Positions 34,696 to 42,740 of a stretch of DNA of 64,000 bases are shown in pieces. The notes under the pieces are model-generated. The model had not been told where the DNA came from. It ran no database searches and saw only the letters and a program-made list of their open reading frames with translations. Source of the DNA: Chthonobacter albigriseus (GTDB lineage: Bacteria; Pseudomonadota; Alphaproteobacteria; Rhizobiales; Pleomorphomonadaceae); assembly GCF_013839445.1 (NCBI RefSeq), contig NZ_JACDIT010000002.1, forward strand, positions 310,001-374,000, given 5' to 3'. Both the position numbers and the translations under genes were made by a program. Numbering within the stretch: position 1 is the first letter of the stretch; each line of letters starts with the position of its first letter.

Positions 34696-34816
34696 ATGAT
34701 CCCGTACGGGAGCAGAATTAGCGAGGGGCCGTGGATTCTCTCAAGATGCTCCCGCTCGGTAGCAAAGTCCGTGACAAAGGGTTGTTGAATGCGCTATGCT
34801 CCCGCTCGGTAGCAAA
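34696..34816. promoter_or_regulatory. Three 50-base-spaced palindromic operators upstream of hipB
   Basis: Three related 18-base dyads begin at 34697, 34747 and 34797, exactly 50 bases apart. The second and third are identical (TGCTCCCGCTCGGTAGCA, part of a 21-base perfect direct repeat), and the first is a better palindrome (TGATCCCGTACGGGAGCA, 8 of 9 pairs). A spacing near five helical turns places them on one DNA face. They resemble the layout of E. coli hipBA, where HipB dimers bind several TATCC-N8-GGATA operators; the CCCG..CGG core here differs. Confidence 0.75.
34771..34800 (+). promoter_or_regulatory. Predicted hipBA promoter
   Basis: GTGACA (34771-34776) and TATGCT (34795-34800) with an 18-base spacer resemble sigma-70 -35 and -10 elements. 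The -10 overlaps the left arm of the third operator and the second operator ends just upstream of the -35, an arrangement that fits repression by HipB. Confidence 0.5.
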
Positions 34817-34835
34817 CGAAAGACGGAACGGAACG

Positions 34836-35084
34836 ATGGTGACGCTCAGCGCGACCGGCGAGGTCCGGACCCTGAACCCCGTGGACTCGGCCAAAGACCT
34901 TGGAATGCTCGTGCGCCGTCTCCGCAAGGCGAAGGGCTTCTCGCAGCAGGAGTTCGCCGACCTTGCGGGCGTTGGACGGCGCTTCGTATCCGAGCTTGAA
35001 GCCGGGAAGGGCACCATCAGCCTCGACAAGGCGCTGCAGGTGTCCCGTGCCCTCGGCATCACCGTCATGGCGCGGAGCCTGTGA
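34836..35084 (+). CDS. hipB: HipB antitoxin / autorepressor
   Basis: An 82-residue Xre-type helix-turn-helix protein (LGMLVRRLRKAKGFSQQEFADLAGVGRRFVSELEAGKG at about residues 22-60). It lies directly before hipA with a TGATG overlap. HipB binds the HipA kinase, neutralising it, and represses the operon from upstream palindromes, which are present here in three copies. ATG 34836 is used because upstream in-frame codons run through the promoter and operator repeats. Confidence 0.88.
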   Translation: MVTLSATGEVRTLNPVDSAKDLGMLVRRLRKAKGFSQQEFADLAGVGRRFVSELEAGKGTISLDKALQVSRALGITVMARSL

Positions 35085-36442
35085 TGCCGGATCCGGACCT
35101 TATCCTCGACGTTCGGCTGGACGGCTTCGAGAGCCCGATCGGCAAGCTTTCGCGCGGCGGTTCGGGAGCGGTCTCATTCCGATTTACGGACGACTACCTC
35201 ATCGACCCGGAAACCGTCCGGTTGTCACTTGCCCTGCCGCCGAGGGTCGAACCCTACGGAGACGTCGAGACCCGCGCCTTCTTCGGCAACCTGCTTCAGG
35301 AGCGTGATCAGGCACTTCAGCACATTCGGGAGCGCGAGGGCCTGGCGGTGGACGACATCGCCGGCCTGCTGCTGCACCTCGGCAAGGACTGCGCCGGAGC
35401 CATCTCGGTGCTCCCGGAAGGGGCGCCTCCTGTGAAGGTGCCCGGCGATCTCACGTCCGACTACGAGCCGCTGTCCGACGAACGTCTGCGCGAGATCGTC
35501 GAATCGCTCCACCGACGACGGCAACTGCCGGAGAACAGCCAGGATCCTTCCCCGCTCGCAGGCGTCCAGAGCAAGATCGCGCTCACCGTGCTGCCGGACG
35601 GCCGCTATGCCGAGCCGAAGCCGGACACCGGCGCACCAACCACGCACATCCTCAAAGTGCCGGACGCGCGCAACCCGAGGGATGCCCGGCACGAGCAGGC
35701 GGCCTTGGACCTCTGCCGGGCGGCTGGGTTCCGGACAGCGGACACGCGGATCGTCCGGATCGGCAACATCGAAGCGCTGCTCATCACCCGCTACGACCGG
35801 GCGACGGCTGCCGACGGGCGCATCGTGCGCATTCATCAGGAGGACTTCGCGCAGGCGCTAGGCCTGCCGCCGTCGCTGAAATACGAGCGCAACGGCCGCG
35901 AAGGCCGCCGCTTCGATGTCGCCGGAATCGCGCGCGTCCTGAATACGACGTCCAGCCCGGCCGAGGAGCGGCTGACGTTCATCCGGGCGACTCTCCTGGA
36001 CATGCTCGTGGGCAACGCGGACGGCCATGCGAAGAACTTTTCGCTGCTCCACGAAAGCGGCGGCCGGACCAGATCAGCGCCGCGCTACGACGTACTGCCG
36101 ACCCGGCTGGACCCGAGCTTGACGGACGAGTTCGCCTACCGGATCGGCGGCGCGGAACGGCTGGATGAGGTGACCGAAGAGGAGTTCGAGGCTTTCCTGG
36201 GAGCGCTCGGAATCGGCACGGCGGCTGCCCGGCGCCGACTGCGGAGGGATCAGGCCCAGAGCATCGCCGGGGCGATCGCGCCGCAACTGGCCGAATATGA
36301 CCGAGACGAGTTGAAGCCGATGGCGGACCTTATCGCCGCAAACATGCGGATGCTGCTTCCTGCTCTTGGCTGCGCAGTGCCGGCGGAGGCGGAAAACCGG
36401 GACGCCTTCGTAAATCGCGGCGGTGGCTGGGCGATGAGCTAG
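35084..36442 (+). CDS. hipA: HipA serine/threonine kinase toxin
   Basis: A 452-residue HipA-family kinase. The N-terminal HipA domain (about 10-115) is followed by the ATP-binding loop SPLAGVQSK (about 157-164), the ATP lysine in THILKVP, the catalytic GNADGHAKN (D313) and the metal-binding RYDVLPT (D336). These residues are all present, so it should be an active kinase; E. coli HipA phosphorylates glutamyl-tRNA synthetase and arrests translation. In place of the E. coli autophosphorylation serine next to the loop, the residue directly before LAG is proline and a serine lies one position earlier, so self-inactivation may differ. ATG 35084 overlaps the hipB stop; GTG 35081 is an alternative. 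Confidence 0.9.
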   Translation: MPDPDLILDVRLDGFESPIGKLSRGGSGAVSFRFTDDYLIDPETVRLSLALPPRVEPYGDVETRAFFGNLLQERDQALQHIREREGLAVDDIAGLLLHLGKDCAGAISVLPEGAPPVKVPGDLTSDYEPLSDERLREIVESLHRRRQLPENSQDPSPLAGVQSKIALTVLPDGRYAEPKPDTGAPTTHILKVPDARNPRDARHEQAALDLCRAAGFRTADTRIVRIGNIEALLITRYDRATAADGRIVRIHQEDFAQALGLPPSLKYERNGREGRRFDVAGIARVLNTTSSPAEERLTFIRATLLDMLVGNADGHAKNFSLLHESGGRTRSAPRYDVLPTRLDPSLTDEFAYRIGGAERLDEVTEEEFEAFLGALGIGTAAARRRLRRDQAQSIAGAIAPQLAEYDRDELKPMADLIAANMRMLLPALGCAVPAEAENRDAFVNRGGGWAMS

Positions 36443-36461
36443 AGCATTCTCCCAGCGGCGG

Positions 36462-37298
36462 TCATCCCGCCTTTGCGAAGATCTCGCGCGCCCACTCCGC
36501 GATCACCAGGGCTTCGGCCCAACGGTCGGAGAGCTCCTCGCCGTTGCTGTCCGTGATGGCGTATTCCGGGGGGCCGAGTTCGCAGAGGAAGACGAGCTCG
36601 GCGTCTTCGGGCGCGCGGGCGCGCCAGGCGCGGAAGCCCTCCGCCCACCAGCCTTTGAACAGGTCCACCCACTTCTGGTGCTGGGGGAAGTCGATCTGCA
36701 GCTGGATCTGGTTGCGCGAGGCGATGCGGCCCTGGAAGCTGTCGGAGCGGGCGAGGATGCGCGAGACCTGCGCCGGCAGGTCGGGGAAGAGCGGCAGCTT
36801 CATTTCGCGGTCGACCACGTAGTGCGAAAGGTCGGCGGCGAGCCGCATCTCGGGGATCGCGTCGAGAAGCTGGAGGGTGGAGAAGAGGTCGTTGGTGATG
36901 CAGTTGCGGTGGGTTTCGAACTGGATCGGCATGCCCTCCTCGGCCGACACCTTCAACCAGTCGCGGATCACCGGGATCATGCCCTCCACGGTGACCGGCA
37001 TGATCTGGCCGACGACCACCACGAAGGGCGCGCCGATGTCCTTGGCCAGATGCAGCGCCGGGCGAAGGCCTTCGATAGAGCGCGGGAAGGCGGTGACCAG
37101 CCCACCGAGCCCCGTGCGGGCGTAGTGCGGGACGGCGACGCGGGCGGCCTCCACCGGTGCGACGCCGAGATCGATGGCGAGCCCGTGGTAGCCGGCCGCC
37201 TTCACGCGGTTGAAGATCTCCTCCAACGGCTCGGGCGGCACGCCGGGGCGGCCATGCTCGGCCGCCCAGAGGGACTGGTAGATCCGCAGGCGCTGCAT
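36462..37298 (-). CDS. TIM-barrel protein, sugar phosphate isomerase/epimerase-like
   Basis: A 278-residue protein with the xylose-isomerase-like/AP endonuclease 2 barrel pattern: GYHGLAIDLGVA early, PFVVVVGQIMPVTVEGM, PIQFETHRNCITN (putative metal glutamate and histidine), and RLAADLSHYVVDRE (aspartate and histidine). Such proteins are metal-dependent isomerases, epimerases or hydrolases. It is the last gene of the desaturase/importer operon, 2 bases after the desaturase stop. The substrate is unknown; a role in processing the oxidised product of the desaturase-like enzyme is inferred from linkage. Confidence 0.8.
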   Translation of the reverse strand: MQRLRIYQSLWAAEHGRPGVPPEPLEEIFNRVKAAGYHGLAIDLGVAPVEAARVAVPHYARTGLGGLVTAFPRSIEGLRPALHLAKDIGAPFVVVVGQIMPVTVEGMIPVIRDWLKVSAEEGMPIQFETHRNCITNDLFSTLQLLDAIPEMRLAADLSHYVVDREMKLPLFPDLPAQVSRILARSDSFQGRIASRNQIQLQIDFPQHQKWVDLFKGWWAEGFRAWRARAPEDAELVFLCELGPPEYAITDSNGEELSDRWAEALVIAEWAREIFAKAG

Positions 37299-37300
37299 GG

Positions 37301-38290
37301 TCACTCCGCCGCGGCGGCGGTGGCGGCCTTCATCTTCTTCTCGTCCACCCAGGAGAGGTCGTCCGGGAACTCGGCCTCGGAGCGGACGTGCCAGAGCGCG
37401 TCGAGCACGGAGCGCTGGAACTCGAAGTAGCCCATGCGATGGGGCTCGATGCCGTTCTTGCCGAAGATCGTCTGGTCGAGGTCGGGCAGCTTGTGGAAGG
37501 GCACGCCCGGGAAAGCGTGGTGGGCGGTGTGGTACTGCATATTCCAGCCGAGCCAGCGCATGAAGGCGTTGGTGCGGGTGGAGCGGGTGTTCTCCAGGAT
37601 GTTGCTCTCGTGGCTGAGGCCGATGTGCTCGATGGTGTTCTGCAGCTGGTGGAAGCCCTTGGTGAGGATCAACGGGGCGAGCCAGTAGGTGACCGCGGCC
37701 CAGCTTCCGGCGGCGAGCGAGACGAGCGCGATCAGCGCGTAGCCGGCCATGTGGATCCGCGCCTCCAGGATCAGGCCCGCCTTGCGGTCGTCCGGCACGT
37801 AGGGCTCGGTGACGATGCCGGCGGTGAAGCGGAACAGGCGGCGGATGCGCGAGTACCAGTAGGTGGGTCCGAGCAGCCAGAGGATGTAGCTCATGAAGGT
37901 GAACTTCGGGCGGCCCAGTTCGCCGTCCTTGGCCCAGTCCTGCGTGAAGCGGTGGTGGGCGAAGTGCTGGATCTGGTCGAAATCGCGCGGGTAGAGCATC
38001 AGAAAGCCGATGGCGCGGCCGCAGATCTCGTTGAGCTTCTTGGTCTTGAACACCGTCCAGTGGCTGAACTCGTGCTGGCCGGCGTAGAGGAAGTTCAGAA
38101 GGATGCCGTGCGCGATGAACACGGGCACCGCCACCCACGATCCCCACGTCAGCGAGAGCAGGATGCCGGTGCCGACGATGGCGGCGGCGTGGCTGCCGAG
38201 CTGGATCCAGCCGGCGCGGTCGGACTTGATGGACAACGCGCGCAGCGTGTCGGGCTGGATCAGGTCGCGGCGGACGAAGACGTCTTCCAT
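37301..38290 (-). CDS. Membrane di-iron fatty acid desaturase/hydroxylase family protein
   Basis: A 329-residue membrane protein with the three histidine boxes of the FA_desaturase family: HEFSH (about residue 73), HFAHHR (about 107) and HTAHHAF (about 254), plus about four membrane segments and an extra QNTIEHIGLSHES histidine pair. These ligate a di-iron centre that activates oxygen for desaturation or hydroxylation. It is embedded between a polar amino acid importer and a TIM-barrel gene rather than lipid genes, so oxidation of a small imported amine or amino acid is an alternative to lipid desaturation. AGGAGGAGG precedes ATG 38290. Confidence 0.85.
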   Translation of the reverse strand: MEDVFVRRDLIQPDTLRALSIKSDRAGWIQLGSHAAAIVGTGILLSLTWGSWVAVPVFIAHGILLNFLYAGQHEFSHWTVFKTKKLNEICGRAIGFLMLYPRDFDQIQHFAHHRFTQDWAKDGELGRPKFTFMSYILWLLGPTYWYSRIRRLFRFTAGIVTEPYVPDDRKAGLILEARIHMAGYALIALVSLAAGSWAAVTYWLAPLILTKGFHQLQNTIEHIGLSHESNILENTRSTRTNAFMRWLGWNMQYHTAHHAFPGVPFHKLPDLDQTIFGKNGIEPHRMGYFEFQRSVLDALWHVRSEAEFPDDLSWVDEKKMKAATAAAAE

Positions 38291-38312
38291 GGCTGCCTCC
38301 TCCTCGGGCTTC

Positions 38313-39080
38313 TCAATGCAGGATGGATCGGATGAACGCCTTGAGGCGATCGCTTTTCGGGTCGTCGAAGATGGCCTGCGGGGTTCCGGACTCTTCGATC
38401 CGCCCGCCGGCGATGAAATGGACCCGGCCGGCCAGGCGCTTGGCGAACATCATCTCGTGGCTGACCACGATCATGGTGCGGCCCTCCTCGGCGAGCTCGC
38501 GGATGAGGTCGAGCACCTCGGAGACGAGTTCGGGGTCGAGCGCGGAAGTGGGCTCGTCGAACAGGATCAGCTTGGGGCGCATGGCGAGTGCGCGGGCGAT
38601 GGCGACGCGCTGCTTCTGGCCGCCGGAGAGCTGGCCGGGGTAGTAGTCGGCCCGCTCGGCAAGACCAACGCGCTTGAGGAGCGCCCTGCCCTCCTCGATC
38701 GCCTCGGCGCGCGGTCGCTTCTGCACGATCACCGGGCCTTCGATGACGTTCTCCAGCGCGGTGCGGTGGGTGAACAGGTTGAAGTGCTGGAACACCATCG
38801 GCATGTGGCTGCGGGCCTCGCGCAGCACGGACTCGCGGGCGGCCTGGAACACGCCTCCGTCCTCGTGGCAGAGGCGCTGGCCGTCGAAGGCGATCTCGCC
38901 GGCGGTCGGCGTCTCCAGGAAGTTGAGGCAGCGCAGCACCGTGGACTTGCCGCCGCCGGAGGGGCCGATCAGGAAGGTCACTTCGCCCGGGGTGACATCG
39001 AGGTCGACGCCGTTCAGCACCTTGGTGGCGCCGAACTGCTTGGCGAGGCCGCGGACGGAGAGTACGGGGGCGCCAGTCAT
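38313..39080 (-). CDS. Polar amino acid ABC importer ATPase
   Basis: A 255-residue ATPase: Walker A GPSGGGKST, signature LSGGQKQR, Walker B LILFDEPTSALDPEL, switch histidine in VVSHEMMFAKR. The segment SHMPMVFQHFNLFTHRTALENV is typical of GlnQ/HisP ATPases. An insertion (LCHEDGGVFQAARESVLREARS) before the Q-loop is similar to ectoine/amino acid ATPases. ATG 39080 overlaps the permease stop. It drives the importer encoded by this operon; no second permease gene is present, so the permease probably works as a homodimer. Confidence 0.9.
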   Translation of the reverse strand: MTGAPVLSVRGLAKQFGATKVLNGVDLDVTPGEVTFLIGPSGGGKSTVLRCLNFLETPTAGEIAFDGQRLCHEDGGVFQAARESVLREARSHMPMVFQHFNLFTHRTALENVIEGPVIVQKRPRAEAIEEGRALLKRVGLAERADYYPGQLSGGQKQRVAIARALAMRPKLILFDEPTSALDPELVSEVLDLIRELAEEGRTMIVVSHEMMFAKRLAGRVHFIAGGRIEESGTPQAIFDDPKSDRLKAFIRSILH

Positions 39081-39781
39081 GCGAGCCTCAAGCGGCGGCG
39101 GAGGTCGAAGGCGGCGGGCCGCAGGTAGGCGGGCGTCAGCTTCATCTCCACCCAGCCAACCAGACGGGCGGCGGCGAAACTCATGATGAAGTAGATGATC
39201 GCCACCATGAAATAGACTTCCATGCTGCGGAAGGTGTTGGCGATGATGATTGTGCCGTTGCGCAGCAGCTCGTTGACCGCGATGAACGAGACGAGCGAGG
39301 AATCCTTCAGAAGCGAGATGAAATAGCCGCCGAGCGTCGGCAGCGCGATCCGCATCGCCTGCGGCAGGATCACCCGCCGGTAGACGGTGAAGCGGGACAT
39401 TCCGATCGACAGCCCGGCGTCGCGCTGGCCGGTGTCGATGGAGGAGATCGCCGCGCGGAACACTTCGGAGAGGTAGGCGCCGATGTTGAGGCTGAGGCCA
39501 AGCACGCCCGCCCAGAAACCGGGCAGGCGGATGCCGATGTTGGGCAGCGTGAAGAAGATCACCAGCAGCTGGACGATCAGCGGAACGTCGCGCCAGACCT
39601 CCACGTAGGCGGCGCAGAGCTTGGACAGGATCGGCACCTTGGCGAGGCGGATCAGCGCGACGCCGAGCCCGATGACCACGGCCGCCGCCATGCTGAGGAT
39701 CGAGAGCTGCAGCGTGATCAGCGCGCCCTCGAGCAGGAAGGGAAAATGTTCGGGTATCAGGACGAAGAAGAACTCGACCAT
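39077..39781 (-). CDS. Polar amino acid ABC importer permease
   Basis: A 234-residue permease of the HisM/GlnP type with about five membrane segments: an N-terminal ALITLQLSILSMAAAVVIGLG, VWRDVPLIVQLLVIFF and the loop DAGLSIGMSRFTVYRRVILPQAMR. ATG 39781 is chosen because the alternative at 39823 lies inside the loop of an intrinsic terminator at 39800-39833. It follows the binding-protein gene, from which it is separated by that terminator, so its expression should be lower than that of the binding protein. Confidence 0.87.
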   Translation of the reverse strand: MVEFFFVLIPEHFPFLLEGALITLQLSILSMAAAVVIGLGVALIRLAKVPILSKLCAAYVEVWRDVPLIVQLLVIFFTLPNIGIRLPGFWAGVLGLSLNIGAYLSEVFRAAISSIDTGQRDAGLSIGMSRFTVYRRVILPQAMRIALPTLGGYFISLLKDSSLVSFIAVNELLRNGTIIIANTFRSMEVYFMVAIIYFIMSFAAARLVGWVEMKLTPAYLRPAAFDLRRRLRLA

Positions 39782-39799
39782 CCGCTGCACCGCCGCCGG

Positions 39800-39833
39800 A
39801 AAAAAGCGGCACCGGTCATGCACGACCGGTGCC
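39800..39833 (-). terminator. Intrinsic terminator/attenuator between binding-protein and permease genes
   Basis: On the minus strand a perfect 10-base stem (GGCACCGGTC with GACCGGTGCC), a 6-base loop and a GCTTTTTT tail follow the binding-protein stop by about 10 bases. It should stop much of the transcription and allow limited read-through into the permease gene. Confidence 0.88.
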
Positions 39834-39842
39834 AGGGATGCC

Positions 39843-40703
39843 TCACTTCATCAGCTTGACCTGTTCGGGCGACCAAACGCCGTACTTCTCCAGGATGGCC
39901 TTGCGGGTGCCGTCGGCGTCCATCGCGGCGAGCGTCTCGTTGAGCGCGAGGCGCAGGTCCTCGCATTCGACGCGGACGCCGATGGCGGTGCCGCCGAAGA
40001 CGTAGGGGGCGTCCTTCTCCTTGTCTTCCCAGCCCGGCTTGGCGTTGTAGTAGATCGGTTCGCCGACCGTGCGCAGGCCGCCGATGTCGTTCTGCATGCC
40101 GAGATAGGTGGTCTGGTCGAGGACGACGGCGTCGACCTGCTTGTTCTTCAGCGCCACGAAGGGCTCGCCGAAGGTGTTGAAGTCCATCACCTCGCCGACC
40201 TTGCCGGCGTCCTTGAGGATGTGGGCGTTGATGCTGTCGAGCGTGCCGAGCGTGGTGCCGACCGTCTTGCCCTTGAGGTCGTCCATCGACTTGATGTCGG
40301 AGCCCTCCTCCACGATGACCACGTCGTAGAGCATGAAGTAGGGGTTGGAGTACTGGATGCCGGCGCCCTGGATGCGCTCCTGTGTGACGCTCATGCCGGA
40401 GAGGATGATGTCCCAGCGCTCGGCCTTGAGGCCCGGGATCATGGTGGTCCACTCGGTGATGGCGTAGTCCCACTTGGCGATGCCGAGGCGCTTGGTGATC
40501 TCGGCGAAGAGTTCGGCCTCGTAGCCGAGGTAGGTTCCCGTCTTCTCGTCCTTCCAGACGTAGGGCTTGGTGCCCATCAGGCCGTTGGCGGAGAGCAGGA
40601 CGCCCTTCTCCTTGATCGCCGGAAGGCAATCGGCCAGGACGGCCTCGGTGCTGAAGACGGTGGCGAGCGCCACGGCCAGGATGCGCGATGTGAAAGCGGT
40701 CAT
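39843..40703 (-). CDS. Polar amino acid ABC importer binding protein
   Basis: A 286-residue family 3 binding protein with a signal peptide (to about residue 24, ending TEAVLA). Typical segments are KDEKTGTYLGYEAELFAEITKRLG, IPGLKAERWDIILSGMSVTQERIQ and LKGKTVGTTLGTLDSINAHI. The usual ligand-carboxylate arginine is present in SVTQER. ATG 40703 has AGAGGGGG upstream. It heads the operon with permease, ATPase, desaturase and TIM-barrel genes. The ligand is unknown. Confidence 0.9.
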   Translation of the reverse strand: MTAFTSRILAVALATVFSTEAVLADCLPAIKEKGVLLSANGLMGTKPYVWKDEKTGTYLGYEAELFAEITKRLGIAKWDYAITEWTTMIPGLKAERWDIILSGMSVTQERIQGAGIQYSNPYFMLYDVVIVEEGSDIKSMDDLKGKTVGTTLGTLDSINAHILKDAGKVGEVMDFNTFGEPFVALKNKQVDAVVLDQTTYLGMQNDIGGLRTVGEPIYYNAKPGWEDKEKDAPYVFGGTAIGVRVECEDLRLALNETLAAMDADGTRKAILEKYGVWSPEQVKLMK

Positions 40704-40772
40704 GCGGATACCCCCTCTTTTCTTGAACGAAATCGTAGACTGTCCGGCGCACACTTGAATGCGACCGTCCTT

Positions 40773-40821
40773 CTCGCGAGATATACTCTTCGCGAGCATG
40801 TTTTCACTTGATATCACATGC
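40773..40821. promoter_or_regulatory. Overlapping dyads in promoter of the desaturase/importer operon
   Basis: The 177-base gap between ridA and the binding-protein gene contains CTCGCGA-N10-TCGCGAG (40773-40796) followed by GCATGT-N14-ACATGC (40796-40821), whose loop includes GTTTTCA at 40800-40806. That 7-mer is exactly one arm of the palindrome next to the MurR gene at 46326-46341, hinting that the same regulator may act here. Confidence 0.45.
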
Positions 40822-40880
40822 AAGTCTCAGGCCAATGACTTACAGTTGGCCCGAGATCTTCTTTACATGTCCTGCCGCCG

Positions 40881-41273
40881 CTACTGGCGGACGGCGATGC
40901 AGTCGATCTCGATGCGGCAGCCGTAGAGCAGCGATCCGGCACCGGTGGTGGTGCGCACGGGCCGACGGCCGGCGGGGAAGAAACGGGCGTAGACCGTGTT
41001 CATCCGCTCGAACTCCTCCAGGTCGGCCATCAGCACGGTCACCTTGACGACGTCGGCCATCGAGGCGCCGGCCTTCTCCAGGTAGGTCTGGATCAGCGTC
41101 AGGCAGACCTCGGTCTCCTCCTCGATGGTGCCGTGGCGCCCGGCCCAGTCGGGATGGTCCTGCGCGATCTGGCCGGCGACGTAGATGGTGCCGCCGGCCA
41201 CCACGGCCTGGCTGTAGGGCGCGGTTTCGGTGGCGGTATCGGCGGGGGCGATATAGCGACGTTCGGTGGACAT
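40881..41273 (-). CDS. RidA/YjgF family protein
   Basis: A 130-residue Rid-family protein: TAPYSQAVVAGGTIYVAGQIA near the start and AGSLLYGCRIEIDCIAVRQ at the end. The arginine that binds imine carboxylates in true RidA (in the CRVE/RIEI region) appears to be present (GCRIEID). RidA enzymes hydrolyse reactive enamine/imine intermediates to keto acids and ammonia. It is the final gene of the operon that starts with DUF1989 genes, 3 bases after the ATPase stop, so it may finish a deamination step in the pathway. Confidence 0.9.
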   Translation of the reverse strand: MSTERRYIAPADTATETAPYSQAVVAGGTIYVAGQIAQDHPDWAGRHGTIEEETEVCLTLIQTYLEKAGASMADVVKVTVLMADLEEFERMNTVYARFFPAGRRPVRTTTGAGSLLYGCRIEIDCIAVRQ

Positions 41274-41276
41274 GGG

Positions 41277-42074
41277 TCAGGGACTCCGGACAAGGAGGCG
41301 GTAGCGGGACAGGGTGCGGTCGAGGAAGCGGCGGGAGCGCTCCTCGCGCGGATTGCCGAAGAAGGAGGCGGGCGTTGCCTCCTCGACGACCCGCCCCTCG
41401 TCCATGAAGAGGATCCGGTCGGCCGCTTCGGCGGCGAAGGACATCTCGTGGGTGACGACCACCATGGTCGTGTGCTGGCGGGCAAGCGCGCCCATCACGT
41501 CCAGCACCTCGCCGACGAGTTCAGGATCGAGCGCGGAGGTGGGCTCGTCGAAGAACAGGATCTCCGGCTCCATGGCGAGCGCGCGGGCGATGGCGACGCG
41601 CTGCTGCTGCCCGCCGGACAGGCGCGCAGGATAGGCGTCCGCCTTGGCGAGGAGGCCGACGCGATCGAGGTGGGCGAGCGCGAGCTCGCGAGCCTTCGCC
41701 TTCGGCATGCGGCGGACGGTGACGAGCCCTTCCATCACGTTGCCGGCGGCCGTCAGGTGAGGCCAGAGGTTCAGCCCCTGGAACACCATGCCGATGCGCG
41801 AGCGCTGGCGGCGGATCTCGGCCGCCGAACGCAGCCGCTCGCCGCCGTCGACCAGACCGAGCCGCTCCCCAGCGAGTTCGATCCGTCCGGCGTCGGGCGG
41901 CGCCAGCCAGCTGAGGCAGCGCAGGAGTGTGGACTTGCCGGACCCGGACGGCCCGATCACGCAGACCACCTCGCCGCGGGCGACCGTCAGCGAGACGTCG
42001 TCGAGCACCGTCGCGGCGCCGAAGCGCTTGACGATGCCGGTGGCTGAAATGGGCGGGGGAGCGGTCATCAGCAT
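41277..42074 (-). CDS. Polar amino acid ABC importer ATPase
   Basis: A 265-residue GlnQ/HisP-type ATPase: Walker A GPSGSGKST, signature LSGGQQQR, Walker B ILFFDEPTSALDPEL and VVTHEMSFAAE. ATG 42074 is the first codon; an ATG two codons later is equally possible. It lies 3 bases after the permease stop and 3 bases before ridA. It is a distinct importer from the one at 38.3-40.7 kb, with two different permeases. Confidence 0.92.
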   Translation of the reverse strand: MLMTAPPPISATGIVKRFGAATVLDDVSLTVARGEVVCVIGPSGSGKSTLLRCLSWLAPPDAGRIELAGERLGLVDGGERLRSAAEIRRQRSRIGMVFQGLNLWPHLTAAGNVMEGLVTVRRMPKAKARELALAHLDRVGLLAKADAYPARLSGGQQQRVAIARALAMEPEILFFDEPTSALDPELVGEVLDVMGALARQHTTMVVVTHEMSFAAEAADRILFMDEGRVVEEATPASFFGNPREERSRRFLDRTLSRYRLLVRSP

Positions 42075-42077
42075 CGC

Positions 42078-42737
42078 CTACCGGCTCTCGCGGAAACGAA
42101 GGGCCCGCCCTTCCGCTCCGCGCATCAGCGTCTCGAAAGCGGAGAGGAGCATCCAGTAGACCACCGCCACGAAGGTCCACACCTCGAATGGAGCATAGGT
42201 GCGCGAGACGACCTGCTTGGTGCGGTAGGCGAACTCCTGGACGGAGATGACGGAGAGGATGGCGGTGTCCTTGGCGAGCCCGATCATCAGCCCGGTCAGC
42301 GGCGGGATCACCAGGCCGAGCACCTGCGGGGCCACGATGCGGCGGGCGATCGAAAGCCCCGGCATGCCCACCATTCGCGCGGCGTCGATCTGGCCGGGCG
42401 GGATGGAGCCGACCGCGCCGCGGATCGCCTCCGCCATGTACGGCGAATAGTAGAGCGTCAGCGTCAAGACGCCGGCCGAGATCTCGTCGAGCCTCAGACC
42501 GAGGTCCGGGGCGACGAAGTAGATGAGGTAGAGCAGCACCAGGATCGGTAGGCCGAGGATGATCTCCGTGTAGACGCGCACGATTCCCCGCACCGGTCCG
42601 AAGGGCGATGCGGCCGCGCCGGCCAGCAGGAGCGCGCCGGCGACCGAGGCGAGCGTGCCGAGCACGGTCACCCAGAGGGTGATCAGGAGGCCGTCCATCA
42701 GCCGCGGGATGTGAGGCAGGAGAACGGTCCAGTCCAT
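42078..42737 (-). CDS. Polar amino acid ABC importer permease
   Basis: A 219-residue HisM/HisQ-type permease with about five membrane segments and the coupling loop DAARMVGMPGLSIARRIVAPQV. The N-terminal MDGLLITLWVTVLGTLASVAGALL is typical. It pairs with the upstream permease as a heterodimer. It starts 3 bases after that gene's stop. Confidence 0.9.
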   Translation of the reverse strand: MDWTVLLPHIPRLMDGLLITLWVTVLGTLASVAGALLLAGAAASPFGPVRGIVRVYTEIILGLPILVLLYLIYFVAPDLGLRLDEISAGVLTLTLYYSPYMAEAIRGAVGSIPPGQIDAARMVGMPGLSIARRIVAPQVLGLVIPPLTGLMIGLAKDTAILSVISVQEFAYRTKQVVSRTYAPFEVWTFVAVVYWMLLSAFETLMRGAEGRALRFRESR

Positions 42738-42740
42738 GGC

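Noticed and set aside
34696-34816. CRISPR-like short repeats
   Set aside because: Only three units, palindromic, with one imperfect copy, located over the hipBA promoter; operators explain them better.
37301-38290. Ordinary membrane lipid desaturase
   Set aside because: Not excluded by sequence, but the operon with an amino acid importer and TIM-barrel gene makes a catabolic role more likely.
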